Positions 27,947 to 37,364 of a DNA stretch of 48,048 nucleotides are shown one piece after another. The notes beneath the pieces were generated by a model. It saw nothing but the letters and a program-made list of their open reading frames with translations. It did no database searches and had not been told where the DNA came from. Numbering within the stretch: the stretch's first letter is position 1; each line of letters starts with the position of its first letter. The stretch lies in assembly GCF_017104645.1 (NCBI RefSeq), contig NZ_JAAGPF010000016.1:1-48048 (forward strand). Reading direction: 5' to 3'. Source of the DNA: Burkholderia sp. Ac-20379 (GTDB taxonomy: Bacteria; Pseudomonadota; Gammaproteobacteria; Burkholderiales; Burkholderiaceae). A program made the position numbers and the translations under genes.

Positions 27947-29200
27947 TCAGCGGTCGATTTCGCCGAACACGATGTCCTGCGTACCGATGATCGTGACCGC
28001 ATCGGCAATCATGTGGCCGCGCGCCATTTCGTTGAGCGCGGAGAGATGCGCGTAACCGGGTGCGCGAATCTTCAGCCGGTACGGCTTGTTCGCGCCGTCG
28101 GACACGAGATAGATACCGAACTCGCCCTTCGGGTGCTCGACCGCTGCGTAGGCTTCGCCTTCCGGCACGTGGAAGCCTTCGGTGAACAGCTTGAAGTGGT
28201 GAATCAGGTCTTCCATGTTCGACTTCATGTCGACACGTTTGGGCGGCGTAACCTTGTGATTGTCGGTCATCACCGGCCCCGGATTCTTCCGCAGCCACTC
28301 AATACACTGTTTCGCGATGCGGCAAGACTGGCGCATTTCCTCGACACGCACGAGATAGCGATCGTAGCAATCGCCGTTCACGCCCACCGGGATATCGAAA
28401 TCGAGCTTGTCGTACACCTCGTACGGCTGCTTCTTGCGCAGATCCCACTCGATGCCCGAACCGCGCAGCATCGCGCCCGTCAGGCCGAGCTGCAACGCGC
28501 GCTCGGGGCTGACGACGCCGATCCCGACCAGACGCTGTTTCCAGATCCGGTTGTCGGTCAGCAGCGTTTCGTACTCGTCGATGCACTTCGGGAAACGCGT
28601 GAAGAAATCGTCGATGAAGTCGAGAACCGAACCCTGGCGCGCCTCATTCATCTTCGACAGCGCCTTCTCGTTGCGAATCTTCGACGCCTTGTATTGCGGC
28701 ATTGCGTCAGGCAGATCGCGATAGACGCCGCCCGGCCGGTAGTAGGCCGCGTGCATGCGCGCGCCCGACACGGCTTCGTAGACGTCCATCAGATCTTCCC
28801 GCTCGCGGAACGCGTAGAGGAACACCGCCATCGCGCCGACGTCGAGCCCATGCGAGCCGATCCACATCAGGTGGTTCAGCACGCGAGTGATTTCGTCGAA
28901 CAGCACGCGGATATATTGCGCGCGCTCGGGCACATCGATGCCGAGCAGCTTTTCGATCGCCAGCACGTAACCGTGCTCGTTGACCATCATCGACACGTAG
29001 TCGAGACGATCCATGTACGGCACGGACTGGATGAAGGTCTTGTTTTCGGCGAGCTTTTCGGTGCCGCGATGGAGCAGGCCGATGTGCGGATCGGCGCGCT
29101 GGATCACTTCGCCGTCGAGCTCAAGCACGAGGCGCAGCACGCCGTGCGCTGCCGGGTGCTGCGGACCGAAGTTGAGCGTGTAGTTCTTGATGTCAGCCAT
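27947..29200 (-). CDS. nuoD: NADH-quinone oxidoreductase subunit D
   Basis: A 417-residue 49-kDa-type subunit that lines the quinone site with NuoB. Visible segments are [16 protein letters not shown] with the quinone-contacting His, HRGTEKLAE, and [10 protein letters not shown]. It is a separate protein, not fused to NuoC as in E. coli; the separate arrangement is the rule in alpha- and betaproteobacteria. It starts 9 bases after nuoC. Confidence 0.97.
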   Translation of the reverse strand: MADIKNYTLNFGPQHPAAHGVLRLVLELDGEVIQRADPHIGLLHRGTEKLAENKTFIQSVPYMDRLDYVSMMVNEHGYVLAIEKLLGIDVPERAQYIRVLFDEITRVLNHLMWIGSHGLDVGAMAVFLYAFREREDLMDVYEAVSGARMHAAYYRPGGVYRDLPDAMPQYKASKIRNEKALSKMNEARQGSVLDFIDDFFTRFPKCIDEYETLLTDNRIWKQRLVGIGVVSPERALQLGLTGAMLRGSGIEWDLRKKQPYEVYDKLDFDIPVGVNGDCYDRYLVRVEEMRQSCRIAKQCIEWLRKNPGPVMTDNHKVTPPKRVDMKSNMEDLIHHFKLFTEGFHVPEGEAYAAVEHPKGEFGIYLVSDGANKPYRLKIRAPGYAHLSALNEMARGHMIADAVTIIGTQDIVFGEIDR

Positions 29201-29209
29201 ACCGCCCTC

Positions 29210-29812
29210 TTAATGTTTCAGGCCGCCGTAGCGATCCTCGCGGATCACGCGCGGCGTGATTTCCCGCGGCTCGATCGTCACCGGCTGGTAGACGACGCGC
29301 TTCTCTTCCGGGTCGTAACGCATTTCGACGTAGCCCGACAGCGGGAAGTCCTTGCGGAACGGATGGCCGATGAAGCCGTAGTCGGTCAGGATGCGGCGCA
29401 GGTCGGGATGGCCTTCGAAGACGATGCCGAACAGGTCGAACGCTTCGCGCTCGTACCAGTTCGCCGAATTCCAGATGTCGACCACCGACGGCACGATCGG
29501 CAGATCGTCGTCGGGCGCGAACACGCGCAGGCGCAGGCGCCAGTTGTTCGTGATGGAGAGCAGTTGCAGAACCGCGGCGAAACGCGGGCCGTCGTAGGCG
29601 CCATCGCCGTAGGTTTGATAGTCGACGCCGCAAAGGTCGACCAGTTGCTCGAAGCCGAGCTTGCGGTCGTCGCGCAGCAGCGTCGCGACTTCGAGATAGT
29701 CGCGCGCACGCACGACCAGCGTCAGTTCGCCAATGGCCTCGGTCAGGCTGACCACACGCTCGCCGAGCGCGGTCTCGAGGTTGGCTTTGAGGGTCTCGAT
29801 TTTGCTTGCCAT
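29210..29812 (-). CDS. nuoC: NADH-quinone oxidoreductase subunit C
   Basis: A 200-residue 30-kDa-type subunit of the peripheral arm without cofactors. The family signature is visible in [25 protein letters not shown] and is followed by [18 protein letters not shown] (only parts named here: [10 protein letters not shown] and HPFRKDFPL). It is unfused from NuoD. It starts 19 bases after nuoB. Confidence 0.96.
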   Translation of the reverse strand: MASKIETLKANLETALGERVVSLTEAIGELTLVVRARDYLEVATLLRDDRKLGFEQLVDLCGVDYQTYGDGAYDGPRFAAVLQLLSITNNWRLRLRVFAPDDDLPIVPSVVDIWNSANWYEREAFDLFGIVFEGHPDLRRILTDYGFIGHPFRKDFPLSGYVEMRYDPEEKRVVYQPVTIEPREITPRVIREDRYGGLKH

Positions 29813-29831
29813 ATTGTGGGTGCTCGGGACT

Positions 29832-30311
29832 TTATTGACGGGCGATGGTGCTGGTCCGGCGGATCTTCGCTTGTAGCTGAATCACGCCATAGACAAGCGC
29901 CTCGGCTGTCGGCGGACACCCTGGCACGTACACATCGACGGGCACGATACGATCGCAACCGCGCACGACGGAATAGGAATAGTGATAGTAGCCGCCGCCG
30001 TTGGCGCACGACCCCATCGAAATCACCCAGCGCGGCTCGGCCATCTGGTCGTAGACGCGGCGCAATGCCGGCGCCATTTTGTTGCACAGCGTGCCGGCGA
30101 CGATCATCACGTCGGACTGACGCGGGCTCGGACGAAACACGACGCCGAAGCGGTCGAGATCGTACCGGGCTGCGCCCGCATGCATCATCTCAACCGCGCA
30201 GCACGCCAGACCGAATGTCATCGGCCAGAGGGACCCCGTGCGCGTCCAGTTGATCAGTTTGTCGGCCGTGGTGGTGACAAACCCTTCCTTCAAGACCCCT
30301 TCGATACTCAT
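29832..30311 (-). CDS. nuoB: NADH-quinone oxidoreductase subunit B
   Basis: A 159-residue subunit that carries terminal cluster N2, which reduces quinone. The ligands are visible as the adjacent cysteines in [10 protein letters not shown], Cys in MGSCANGGG, and Cys in [12 protein letters not shown]. The ATG at 30311 has AGGAG upstream and gives the typical start [10 protein letters not shown]; the in-frame extension to 30353 is not supported. It follows nuoA by 66 bases. Confidence 0.97.
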
Positions 30312-30377
30312 TGCTTTCCACTCCTGACAGGCGGCGGAGAGTGGCCGCCTCACGCAAACCGGTGATTGACCCGCCCA

Positions 30378-30737
30378 TTATTCCCAGTCGAGACCGCCCT
30401 TTCTCCAGATGTAGGCGAAACCCAGCAGGAATTCGAGCAGGAAGATCATCATGGCCATGAAACCGGGCCAGCCGATGTCGCGAAGGGCGACACCCCAAGG
30501 AAACAGGAAAGCGGTTTCGAGATCGAAAATAATGAACAGGATAGCGACGAGGTAATAGCGCACGTCGAACTTCATGCGCGCATCCTCGAAAGCCTCGAAA
30601 CCGCACTCGTACGGTGAGTTCTTTTCGCTGTTGGGCTTGTTGGGACCGAGGACCTTCCCGATGCCGACCAGTGCCACCCCTAATCCAAGGCCTACGATGA
30701 GGAACAGCAAGACGGGGTAATAGGCAGCGAGGTTCAA
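30378..30737 (-). CDS. nuoA: NADH-quinone oxidoreductase subunit A
   Basis: A 119-residue ND3-type subunit with three membrane helices and the conserved loop [18 protein letters not shown], whose Cys lies near the quinone site. The start codon is TTG, not ATG: it is preceded by GAGGA at proper spacing, gives the normal family N-terminus (MNLAAYY), and no in-frame ATG nearby would do so. It is the first gene of the 14-gene complex I operon. A terminator for the upstream tRNA ends at 30851, so an operon promoter should lie in 30738-30850; I could not identify it with confidence. Confidence 0.96.
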   Translation of the reverse strand: MNLAAYYPVLLFLIVGLGLGVALVGIGKVLGPNKPNSEKNSPYECGFEAFEDARMKFDVRYYLVAILFIIFDLETAFLFPWGVALRDIGWPGFMAMMIFLLEFLLGFAYIWRKGGLDWE

Positions 30738-30848
30738 GGCAATCCTCTATCGGTTAGTTCTGATCGGAGCGAAGCATATCACCTTCCGAGCAAAGGGTCA
30801 TTTCGGACTGCATGCTATTGCGAGGCAAAGCAAAACGGGAGCCTGAAA

Positions 30849-30882
30849 TGAAAAATGCCAGCCGCTGAAGCAGGCTGGCATT
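30849..30882 (-). terminator. Intrinsic terminator after tRNA-Leu
   Basis: A perfect 10-bp stem (AATGCCAGCC, 30854-30863, with 30873-30882) closes a nine-base loop. On the minus strand it is followed by a run of U (A residues at 30851-30855). It lies 8 bases past the 3' end of the tRNA and separates it from nuoA. Confidence 0.88.
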
Positions 30883-30890
30883 ACAAAACT

Positions 30891-30975
30891 TGGTGCCGAC
30901 GGCGAGACTCGAACTCGCACAGCTTTCGCCACTACCCCCTCAAGATAGCGTGTCTACCAATTTCACCACGTCGGC
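30891..30975 (-). tRNA. tRNA-Leu (anticodon GAG)
   Basis: An 85-base tRNA with encoded CCA. The acceptor stem GCCGACG/CGTCGGC and the T-arm GCGAG-TTCGAGT-CTCGC pair perfectly. The anticodon arm CTATC-TTGAGGG-GGTAG shows anticodon GAG, which reads CUC and CUU leucine codons. The long variable arm is typical of class II leucine tRNAs. It has its own promoter (31029-31058) and terminator (30849-30882). Confidence 0.96.
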
Positions 30976-31028
30976 ACTGCGGCAATTGCCCGGGAAATCC
31001 AAATCCGTTCAATCGCGACAAGAGTTAA

Positions 31029-31058
31029 ATTATAGCCCGATTTTTTCGAACTGATCAA
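31029..31058 (-). promoter_or_regulatory. Promoter of tRNA-Leu
   Basis: On the minus strand a perfect -10 box TATAAT (31029-31034) and a -35 box TTGATC (31053-31058) are 18 bases apart. The predicted start is about 45 bases upstream of the mature tRNA. It lies in the AT-rich spacer between secG and the tRNA. Confidence 0.75.
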
Positions 31059-31085
31059 CCACTATTTTCTAATTTTCCGGCTTTT

Positions 31086-31487
31086 TTACTTCGGAACGTC
31101 TTGGCTCGACGTCGACGCCGGCACCGCGGCCGAGGCGCCCGACGTTGCGGCCGGAACCGACGCGCCGGAAGCCGTTGCAGGCTGGGACGCGGCAGCGGCC
31201 GAGGCCGGCACGGCCTGGCCGCCGAGCAGGCCGATCGACGGCGCCGACTTGTACGAACCGAGATACGTCAGCGCGAGCGTCGAAATGAAAAACACAGTTG
31301 CCAGGATTGCCGTAGTGCGCGACAGAAAATTCGCCGAGCCGGTCGCACCGAACAGGCTGCCCGACGCGCCGCTGCCGAACGCGGCGCCCATATCGGCACC
31401 CTTGCCGTGCTGAAGCAGCACCAAGCCAATCACGCCAAGCGCGGACAGAACCTGCACCACGATAATCAAGACTTTCAGAAAAGACAT
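31086..31487 (-). CDS. secG: Preprotein translocase subunit SecG
   Basis: A 133-residue inner membrane protein that assists SecYEG in protein export. Two membrane helices are at about residues 3-24 and 53-73, joined by the conserved loop LLQHGKGADMGAAFGSG. A tail of about 50 residues rich in Ala, Ser and Pro follows, as is common in this group. The ATG at 31487 gives the usual start MSFLKVLI; the ribosome site is weak. It lies between tpiA and tRNA-Leu. Confidence 0.94.
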   Translation of the reverse strand: MSFLKVLIIVVQVLSALGVIGLVLLQHGKGADMGAAFGSGASGSLFGATGSANFLSRTTAILATVFFISTLALTYLGSYKSAPSIGLLGGQAVPASAAAASQPATASGASVPAATSGASAAVPASTSSQDVPK

Positions 31488-31571
31488 CTCATTCACCCGA
31501 ATTGTGGGATCGCCGCGCACACCCCGTGCGCCATCCCGGATTCACAAACACATGGCGGGTTGCCGCGCCGT

Positions 31572-32327
31572 TTATTGCGCCGCGCGGCAAATCGCCAGGA
31601 AATCATTGCTCTTCAACGACGCGCCGCCGATCAGGCCGCCGTCGATATCCGGCTGACCGAACAGCTCGGCCGCATTCTCCGGCTTCACGCTGCCGCCGTA
31701 GAGCACCGATACGTGCCCCACATCCTTCGCCTCGAGCCGCGAGCGCAGGAACGCGTGCACCTGCTGCGCCTGCTCCGACGTGGCGCTCTTGCCCGTGCCG
31801 ATCGCCCAGACCGGCTCGTAGGCCACCACGATGCGCGCGGCCTCGTCGGCCGACAGCACCGCCAGCACGGCGTCGAGCTGCTCGCCGACCACCTGCTCGG
31901 TGGCGTCCGACTCGCGCTCTGCCAGCGTTTCGCCAACGCAGACGATCGGCGTCAGGCCTGCCGCCAGCGCGCGCTGCGCCTTCACGGCAACCAGATCGCT
32001 CGACTCGCCGTGGTACGTCCGGCGCTCCGAATGGCCGACCAGCGCATACTTCGCGCCGAATTCGGCGATCATCGCCGCCGCCACTTCGCCGGTATAGGCA
32101 CCCTGCTCGTGCGCCGACACGTCTTGCGAGCCAACTGCCACGCGGCCGCCCGCCAGCAATTCGCCTGCCTGCGCCAGATACGGAAACGGCACGCAAACGC
32201 CGATCTCGACGTCGGCCGGCACATCCTTGGCGCCCGCGAGCACGTCGTTCAGCAGCGTGCGATTGCCGTCGAGACGGCCGTGCATTTTCCAGTTACCGAC
32301 TACCCGCTTCACTCGTTCTGTGGACAT
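31572..32327 (-). CDS. tpiA: Triosephosphate isomerase
   Basis: A 251-residue TIM-barrel enzyme of glycolysis and gluconeogenesis that interconverts dihydroxyacetone phosphate and glyceraldehyde 3-phosphate. The active-site lysine is in VVGNWKMHG, the electrophilic His in VGHSERR, the catalytic Glu in AYEPVWAIGTG, and the phosphate loop in YGGSVKPENA. The length is standard. secG follows after 84 bases. Confidence 0.97.
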   Translation of the reverse strand: MSTERVKRVVGNWKMHGRLDGNRTLLNDVLAGAKDVPADVEIGVCVPFPYLAQAGELLAGGRVAVGSQDVSAHEQGAYTGEVAAAMIAEFGAKYALVGHSERRTYHGESSDLVAVKAQRALAAGLTPIVCVGETLAERESDATEQVVGEQLDAVLAVLSADEAARIVVAYEPVWAIGTGKSATSEQAQQVHAFLRSRLEAKDVGHVSVLYGGSVKPENAAELFGQPDIDGGLIGGASLKSNDFLAICRAAQ

Positions 32328-32463
32328 CGTTTCTCGTATCTCGAACTGAATCTTCGTCGTAACGCCCGCCCGGCCGGCGAGCTCGCAACTATGGCTGAAC
32401 CGGTTGGACGAAGCAAACCGGCGATTTTACTTCGACGGGCAAGAACCGGTCAAACCGGAAATG

Positions 32464-33483
32464 TCAAGCGCTTGCACCCCAATCGAGCACGATCTTGCCG
32501 ATGTGTTCGCTGCTTTCCATCAATGCATGCGCCTGCGCAGCCTCCTCGGCCGGCAGCACGCGATAGACCACGGGCCGCACGGTGCCGTCCTCGATCAACG
32601 GCCACACGGTTTCCTTCAGTTGCGCGGCGATCCGCGCCTTGAATTCGACGGCGCGCGGGCGCAGCGTCGAGCCGGTGATCGTCAGGCGCCGGCGCAGAAT
32701 CTCGCCCAGGCTGACTTCGGCCTTCGCGCCGCCGAGCAACGCGATCACCACCAGCCGGCCGCCGTCGGCCAGCGCGCTCAATTCGCGCGGCACGTAAGGC
32801 CCGGCCACCATGTCCAGAATCACGTCGGCGCCACGATCGTTGGTCAGCGACTTCACCACGTCGACGAAATCCTCGGTCTTGTAGTTGATCGCGCGTTCGG
32901 CGCCGAGCGCCTCGCACGCCCGGCATTTTTCATCGGTACCGGCCGTCGCGAACACGCGATAACCCAGCGCGTGCGCGATCTGGATCGCCGTCACGCCGAT
33001 CCCGCTCGAGCCGCCCTGCACCAGCAGGGTTTCCTGCTCGCCGCCTTCGCCACGGCCGAGCAGCCCGCGATCGAACACGTTGCTCCAGACCGTGAAGAAC
33101 GTTTCGGGCAGGGACGCCGCCTCGATATCGGTCAGACCGGCCGGCACGGGCAGGCACTGCGCCAGCGGCGCCGCGACGTACTCGGCATAGCCGCCGCCGG
33201 CCAGCAGCGCGCACACGCGGTCGCCGAGCTTGAGCCCGAACGGGTTCGCGGCCCCTTCGCCGAACGCCCCGCCGACGATCTCGCCCGCCACCTCCAGACC
33301 CGGCAGATCGGAGGCACCGGGCGGCGGCGCATAGGCCCCCTTGCGCTGCAGGACGTCGGGCCGGTTGATGCCGGACGCCGCCACCTTGATCAGCACTTCA
33401 CCGCGCTTCGGATCCGGCCGGGGCCGCTCGACGAGCTTGAGCACGTCGGGCGCGCCGAATTCGGTGATTTCGATCGCCTTCAT
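32464..33483 (-). CDS. NAD(P)H:quinone oxidoreductase, zinc-independent MDR family
   Basis: A 339-residue medium-chain dehydrogenase/reductase of the quinone oxidoreductase class (PIG3/QOR type). The N-terminal GroES-like domain (SGINRPDVLQRKGAYAPPPG) lacks the zinc cysteines of alcohol dehydrogenases. The Rossmann domain follows with LVQGGSSGIGVTAIQIA for NADPH binding. The ATG at 33483 has GGAG eight bases upstream. It reduces quinones or small enones; the natural substrate is unclear. It is downstream of pnp but separated by a terminator. Confidence 0.88.
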   Translation of the reverse strand: MKAIEITEFGAPDVLKLVERPRPDPKRGEVLIKVAASGINRPDVLQRKGAYAPPPGASDLPGLEVAGEIVGGAFGEGAANPFGLKLGDRVCALLAGGGYAEYVAAPLAQCLPVPAGLTDIEAASLPETFFTVWSNVFDRGLLGRGEGGEQETLLVQGGSSGIGVTAIQIAHALGYRVFATAGTDEKCRACEALGAERAINYKTEDFVDVVKSLTNDRGADVILDMVAGPYVPRELSALADGGRLVVIALLGGAKAEVSLGEILRRRLTITGSTLRPRAVEFKARIAAQLKETVWPLIEDGTVRPVVYRVLPAEEAAQAHALMESSEHIGKIVLDWGASA

Positions 33484-33549
33484 TTGGGTCGCTCCAAGAT
33501 AGGGACGGGCCTGCGCCGATTCACGACGCAGGCCCGTCCATCCTGCAGG

Positions 33550-33581
33550 AAAAACGGCCGGCCCGCTGGTGCGGGCGGCCG
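33550..33581 (-). terminator. Intrinsic terminator after pnp
   Basis: A GC-rich stem of 11-12 bp (33555-33566 with 33571-33581, one bulged base) closes a four-base loop. On the minus strand a U-run follows (A residues at 33550-33554). It lies 12 bases after the pnp stop codon. Confidence 0.85.
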
Positions 33582-33593
33582 CTTTCGTCACGC

Positions 33594-35729
33594 TTACTGC
33601 TGCGGCGCGTCGCCTTGGCCTGCTTCGTTCAGCAGTGCCTTGGCCGACAGACGCACACGGCCCTTCTCGTCCACCTGGATGACCTTGACCTTAACGACCT
33701 GGCCTTCCTTCAGGTAATCGTTGATGTCCTTCACACGCTCGTTGACGATTTCCGAGATGTGCAGCAGGCCATCCTTGCCCGGCAGCAGGTTCACAATCGC
33801 GCCGAAGTCGAGGAGCTTCAGCACCGCGCCTTCGTAGACCTGACCGAGTTCGATTTCGGCCGTGATCTGCTCGATGCGCTTCTTCGCTTCGGCCATGCCT
33901 TCGCTGCTCGTGCTCGCGATGGTCACGACGCCGTCGTCGGAGATGTCGATCGTGGTGCCCGTTTCTTCGGTCAGCGCGCGGATCACCGAACCGCCCTTGC
34001 CGATCACGTCGCGGATCTTTTCCGGATTGATCTTGACGGTGATCATGCGCGGTGCGAACTCGGACATCTGCGTGTTCACGCCCGCCACGGCTTCCTTCAT
34101 CTTGCCGAGGATATGCAGACGGCCGTCCTTGGCCTGGGCCAGTGCGACCTGCATGATTTCCTTCGTGATGCCCTGGATCTTGATGTCCATCTGCAGGGCC
34201 GTCACGCCGGCTTCGGTACCCGCAACCTTGAAGTCCATGTCGCCGAGGTGATCTTCGTCGCCGAGGATGTCGGTCAGCACCGCGAACTTGTTGTCTTCGA
34301 GGATCAGGCCCATGGCGATGCCGGCGACGTGCGCCTTCATCGGCACGCCGGCGTCCATCAGCGCCAGGCAGCCGCCGCAGACCGAAGCCATCGACGACGA
34401 ACCGTTCGATTCGGTGATTTCCGACACGACGCGGATCGAGTAGCCGAATTCCTCGGCGCTCGGCAGGCAGGCGACCAGCGCGCGCTTCGCGAGGCGGCCG
34501 TGGCCGATTTCGCGACGCTTCGGCGAGCCGACGCGGCCCGTTTCGCCGGTGGCGAACGGGGGCATGTTGTAGTGGAGCATGAAGCGCTCGCGGTATTCGC
34601 CTTCGAGCGCGTCGATGATCTGCTCGTCGCCCTTGGTGCCGAGCGTGGCCACCACCAGCGCCTGCGTTTCGCCGCGCGTGAACAGCGACGAACCGTGGGT
34701 GCGCGGCAGGACGCCGCTGCGGATTTCGATCGGGCGGACCGTGCGCGTGTCGCGGCCGTCGATGCGCGGCTCGCCGTTCAGTATCTGCGAGCGGACGATC
34801 TTGGCTTCGATGTCGAACAGGACGTTGCCGACCGTCGCCTTGTCGGCGGCCGTCGTGCCGGCGGCGGCCGCATCGGCTTCGAGCTTGGCCGAGGTGGCGG
34901 CGTAGACTTCCTTCAGCTTGGCCGAACGGGCTTGCTTGTCGCGGAGTTGGTAAGCAGCCAGCAGGCCGCCTTCGGCCGCTGCCGTGACGGCGGCGATCAG
35001 CGCCTCGTCCTTCGGCGCAGCTTGCCAATCCCACTCGGGCTTGCCGCCTTCGCGCACCAGCTCGTGGATCGCGTCGATGGCCGTTTGCATTTGTTCGTGA
35101 CCGAACACCACGGCGCCGAGCATTACGTCTTCCGGCAGTTGGTCGGCTTCCGATTCGACCATCAGCACGGCACGTTCCGTACCGGCGACCACCAGATCCA
35201 GACGCGAGGCCTTGAGCTGCGCGCGCGTCGGGTTCAGGACGTACTGGTCATCGATGTAGGCCACGCGCGCGGCGCCGACCGGGCCATTGAACGGCAGGCC
35301 CGACACGGCCAGCGCAGCCGACGCGCCGATCAGCGCGGGGATGTCGGCCGGCACTTCCGGGTTGATCGACAGGACGTGGATCACGACCTGGACTTCGTTG
35401 TAGAAGCCTTCCGGGAACAGCGGGCGCAGCGGACGATCGATCAGGCGCGAGGTCAGCGTCTCGTGCTCCGACGGGCGGCCTTCGCGGCGGAAGAAGCCGC
35501 CCGGGATCTTGCCGGCGGAATAGGTCTTTTCGAGGTAGTCGACGGTCAGCGGGAAGAAATCCTGGCCCGGCTTGGCCGACTTGGCGCCCACGACGGTCGC
35601 CAGCACCACGGTGTCTTCGACGTCGACGATCACGGCGCCGCTCGCCTGACGGGCGATTTCGCCCGTTTCAAGACGAACCTTGTGCTGGCCCCACTGGAAT
35701 TCCTTCACGACTTTGTTGAACAGAGACAT
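33594..35729 (-). CDS. pnp: Polyribonucleotide nucleotidyltransferase (PNPase)
   Basis: A 711-residue exoribonuclease that degrades RNA by phosphorolysis and is a usual partner of the RNA degradosome. It has two RNase PH domains (about residues 10-230 and 310-540; [12 protein letters not shown] in the first, the catalytic second half with [19 protein letters not shown], of which [10 protein letters not shown] is typical), a KH domain ([17 protein letters not shown], near 560-610) and a C-terminal S1 domain ([20 protein letters not shown], near 620-690). It lies after rpsO, the classic rpsO-pnp order, with a 319-base spacer holding a long hairpin. Confidence 0.97.
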   Translation of the reverse strand: MSLFNKVVKEFQWGQHKVRLETGEIARQASGAVIVDVEDTVVLATVVGAKSAKPGQDFFPLTVDYLEKTYSAGKIPGGFFRREGRPSEHETLTSRLIDRPLRPLFPEGFYNEVQVVIHVLSINPEVPADIPALIGASAALAVSGLPFNGPVGAARVAYIDDQYVLNPTRAQLKASRLDLVVAGTERAVLMVESEADQLPEDVMLGAVVFGHEQMQTAIDAIHELVREGGKPEWDWQAAPKDEALIAAVTAAAEGGLLAAYQLRDKQARSAKLKEVYAATSAKLEADAAAAGTTAADKATVGNVLFDIEAKIVRSQILNGEPRIDGRDTRTVRPIEIRSGVLPRTHGSSLFTRGETQALVVATLGTKGDEQIIDALEGEYRERFMLHYNMPPFATGETGRVGSPKRREIGHGRLAKRALVACLPSAEEFGYSIRVVSEITESNGSSSMASVCGGCLALMDAGVPMKAHVAGIAMGLILEDNKFAVLTDILGDEDHLGDMDFKVAGTEAGVTALQMDIKIQGITKEIMQVALAQAKDGRLHILGKMKEAVAGVNTQMSEFAPRMITVKINPEKIRDVIGKGGSVIRALTEETGTTIDISDDGVVTIASTSSEGMAEAKKRIEQITAEIELGQVYEGAVLKLLDFGAIVNLLPGKDGLLHISEIVNERVKDINDYLKEGQVVKVKVIQVDEKGRVRLSAKALLNEAGQGDAPQQ

Positions 35730-35838
35730 GGTCGATCCTTGATGTGTTCATTGATGGCATGCGCCGCGCGGGATTGCGAACCGCATGCGCGGCGGCGGTG
35801 CGACCTGGCAGGACGGGAAGGAGGTGTGTTTTTTATGC

Positions 35839-35886
35839 CATTCCAGTGCGCGACTGGCGCTTGGCGGCAACCGCCGCACTGGAATG
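35839..35886 (-). promoter_or_regulatory. Long hairpin in the pnp leader
   Basis: A perfect 12-bp inverted repeat (CATTCCAGTGCG, 35839-35850, with 35875-35886) encloses a small inner 5-bp hairpin (GGCGG at 35863-35867 with CCGCC at 35871-35875). It lies about 110 bases upstream of the pnp start in the rpsO-pnp spacer. In E. coli a hairpin at this place is cut by RNase III and lets PNPase repress its own mRNA. The same use here is inferred from position. The remainder of 35730-36048 shows no gene. Confidence 0.55.
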
Positions 35887-35984
35887 ACACAAAGCTCCAC
35901 CCGGCGACCAGGCCGGCGGGCGGCGCGTCCGGCTACGGACGGGCGCCCTCGGTACGGACAACGGCGAAACGCGACGTACCGCTG

Positions 35985-36025
35985 AAAAACAAAATGCCTG
36001 TATCAGCGGACTGACACAGGCATTT
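35985..36025 (-). terminator. Intrinsic terminator after rpsO
   Basis: A perfect 10-bp stem (AAATGCCTGT, 35992-36001, with 36016-36025) closes a 14-base loop. On the minus strand it runs into U-rich sequence. It lies 23 bases after the rpsO stop. Partial read-through could feed pnp, as in other rpsO-pnp pairs. Confidence 0.85.
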
Positions 36026-36048
36026 GCGAGAGGCGAACGTCGCCCCGC

Positions 36049-36318
36049 TTACTTACGCAGACCCAGCTTCTCGATCAGCGCGCGATAGCGGTCGGCATCC
36101 TTGCCCTTCAGGTAGTCGAGCAGCTTGCGGCGGCGGCTCACCATGCGCAGCAGGCCGCGGCGGCTGTGGTGATCCTTCGCGTGCGACTTGAAGTGACCCG
36201 TCAGCTCGACGATACGCGCGGTCAGCAGCGCAACCTGGACTTCGGGCGAACCCGTGTCGTTGGCGCCACGCGCGAAATTAGCAACAACTTCCGACTTCTT
36301 GATATCTGCAACCGACAT
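36049..36318 (-). CDS. rpsO: 30S ribosomal protein S15
   Basis: An 89-residue ribosomal protein that binds the central domain of 16S rRNA. Family segments are clear: [20 protein letters not shown] (in part), [23 protein letters not shown] (in part) and LIEKLGLRK at the C-terminus. The ATG at 36318 is preceded by AAAGGA. The family commonly represses its own translation by binding its mRNA leader; the leader here is about 75 bases long from the predicted promoter. Confidence 0.97.
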   Translation of the reverse strand: MSVADIKKSEVVANFARGANDTGSPEVQVALLTARIVELTGHFKSHAKDHHSRRGLLRMVSRRRKLLDYLKGKDADRYRALIEKLGLRK

Positions 36319-36397
36319 GTGATTTCCTTTCTAGCGAACAGGCGGACACGGAAGAATGGCCGTGCCGTGATGGCTGCCGAATTGACAACCGGCGGGC

Positions 36398-36406
36398 ATT
36401 GTAGCA
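36398..36406 (-). promoter_or_regulatory. Extended -10 promoter of rpsO
   Basis: On the minus strand TGC-TACAAT forms an extended -10 box (TACAAT at 36398-36403) with five of six consensus bases. The -35 region is poor (TTAGAC at 17 bases). Transcription would start about 75 bases before the rpsO ATG. The rest of the 308-base spacer 36319-36626 holds a GC-rich 8-bp inverted repeat (36543-36550 with 36564-36571) and no gene. Confidence 0.55.
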
Positions 36407-36626
36407 CAAGTCATCTGCCCGTCTAAGCCCCCGTCACAGCCCTGTCATCCGGCAGCCGGCGCGCGGCTGTCGCCCGGACATCCGGACAGCATTCCTTACA
36501 GTCGGGATGCAACGCACATTCAGGATGCGGATCATACCGGAGCGCGCCGCCCGGCTTGCGTGCGCGGCGCGTGACTTGATGCCCGGGCGGTGATACAACA
36601 GCGCATCGCATTCGACGGAGACCCGC

Positions 36627-37127
36627 ATGTTTCGACGACTTCCCGTAGTGCTTGCCGTGGCGGCCACCCTGCTGGCCGGCTGCGCGCAACCGTGGCAGCG
36701 CTATCAGGCGGGAGAAGACCAATCGGCGCTGATCGCCCGTCTCGGCCCCCCGGCCGAAATCTACGACCTGCCCGACGGCGGCAAGCGCCTGATGTGGCCG
36801 ACCCAGCCGATGGGCGAAACCACGACCGCCGCCGACGTCGACGCAGCCGGCAAGGTGCGCAGCATGCGCCAGGCACTGCAGCCGAACGAGTTCTATCGCG
36901 CCGAAATCGGCAAGTGGAAGAAGGCCGACGTGCTCGTCAATTTCGGCCGCCCCGAGGAAACCGCGTACTTTCCGCTGATGAAGCGCGAGGTGTGGACGTA
37001 TCGCTATCTCGAGGACAACGTCTGGTACATGCTCTACAGCTTCTACTTCGACGATCAGGGCATCCTGCGCCTCACGCAAAAGACGCCCGACCCGCTGCAC
37101 GACCCCGACCGCCGCGTGGCGTTCTGA
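36627..37127 (+). CDS. Predicted outer membrane lipoprotein with BamE/SmpA-like repeats
   Basis: A 166-residue lipoprotein. The signal peptide ends in the lipobox LLAGC (Cys19 is the lipidation site), and the following Ala-Gln points to the outer membrane. Two similar segments follow, each with a G-P or G-R-P turn after a short helix (LIARLGPPAEIYDL and VLVNFGRPEETAYF), reminiscent of the SmpA/OmlA (BamE) fold. The function is not known. GGAG precedes the ATG. It stands alone, ending at a strong terminator. Confidence 0.78.
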   Translation: MFRRLPVVLAVAATLLAGCAQPWQRYQAGEDQSALIARLGPPAEIYDLPDGGKRLMWPTQPMGETTTAADVDAAGKVRSMRQALQPNEFYRAEIGKWKKADVLVNFGRPEETAYFPLMKREVWTYRYLEDNVWYMLYSFYFDDQGILRLTQKTPDPLHDPDRRVAF

Positions 37128-37177
37128 GCGGCGGCGTCAAGCCTACAAAAAGCTGTCAATTTCAACAGGATTCAATC

Positions 37178-37214
37178 AGGCCATTTCAGCCAACCGGCGA
37201 AATGGCCTTTTTAT
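37178..37214 (+). terminator. Intrinsic terminator after the lipoprotein gene
   Basis: A 13-bp stem (AGGCCATTTC at 37178-37187 with 37199-37208, plus the inner GCC/GGC) with one bulged A closes the loop AACC. A run of T residues follows (37208-37214). Confidence 0.9.
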
Positions 37215-37284
37215 TTACTTCTTCACATCGCAATGAAATCGGAAAAATAATCTTTACGTTATCAATCGAGTTTGCAGATTTTTC

Positions 37285-37364
37285 CGACCAAAGTCCTTGA
37301 TGGTCGCCGCTTTTGCGAATTCGCCATGCACCATCGATCAGCCATTTCTTTTCCGAAATGGTGC
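37285..37364. repeat. Low-GC spacer with overlapping inverted repeats
   Basis: The 316 bases from the lipoprotein terminator to the carbonic anhydrase start (37215-37529) are clearly poorer in GC than the surrounding genes. They hold a hairpin CGACCA/TGGTCG (37285-37290 with 37301-37306) and two mutually exclusive hairpins: CCATTTC/GAAATGG (37342-37348 with 37355-37361) and GCACCAT/ATGGTGC (37328-37334 with 37358-37364). A short TTG-started open frame on the minus strand (37186-37428) covers the area but overlaps the terminator and has no family resemblance. A leader RNA, small RNA or old insertion are possible readings. Confidence 0.35.
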
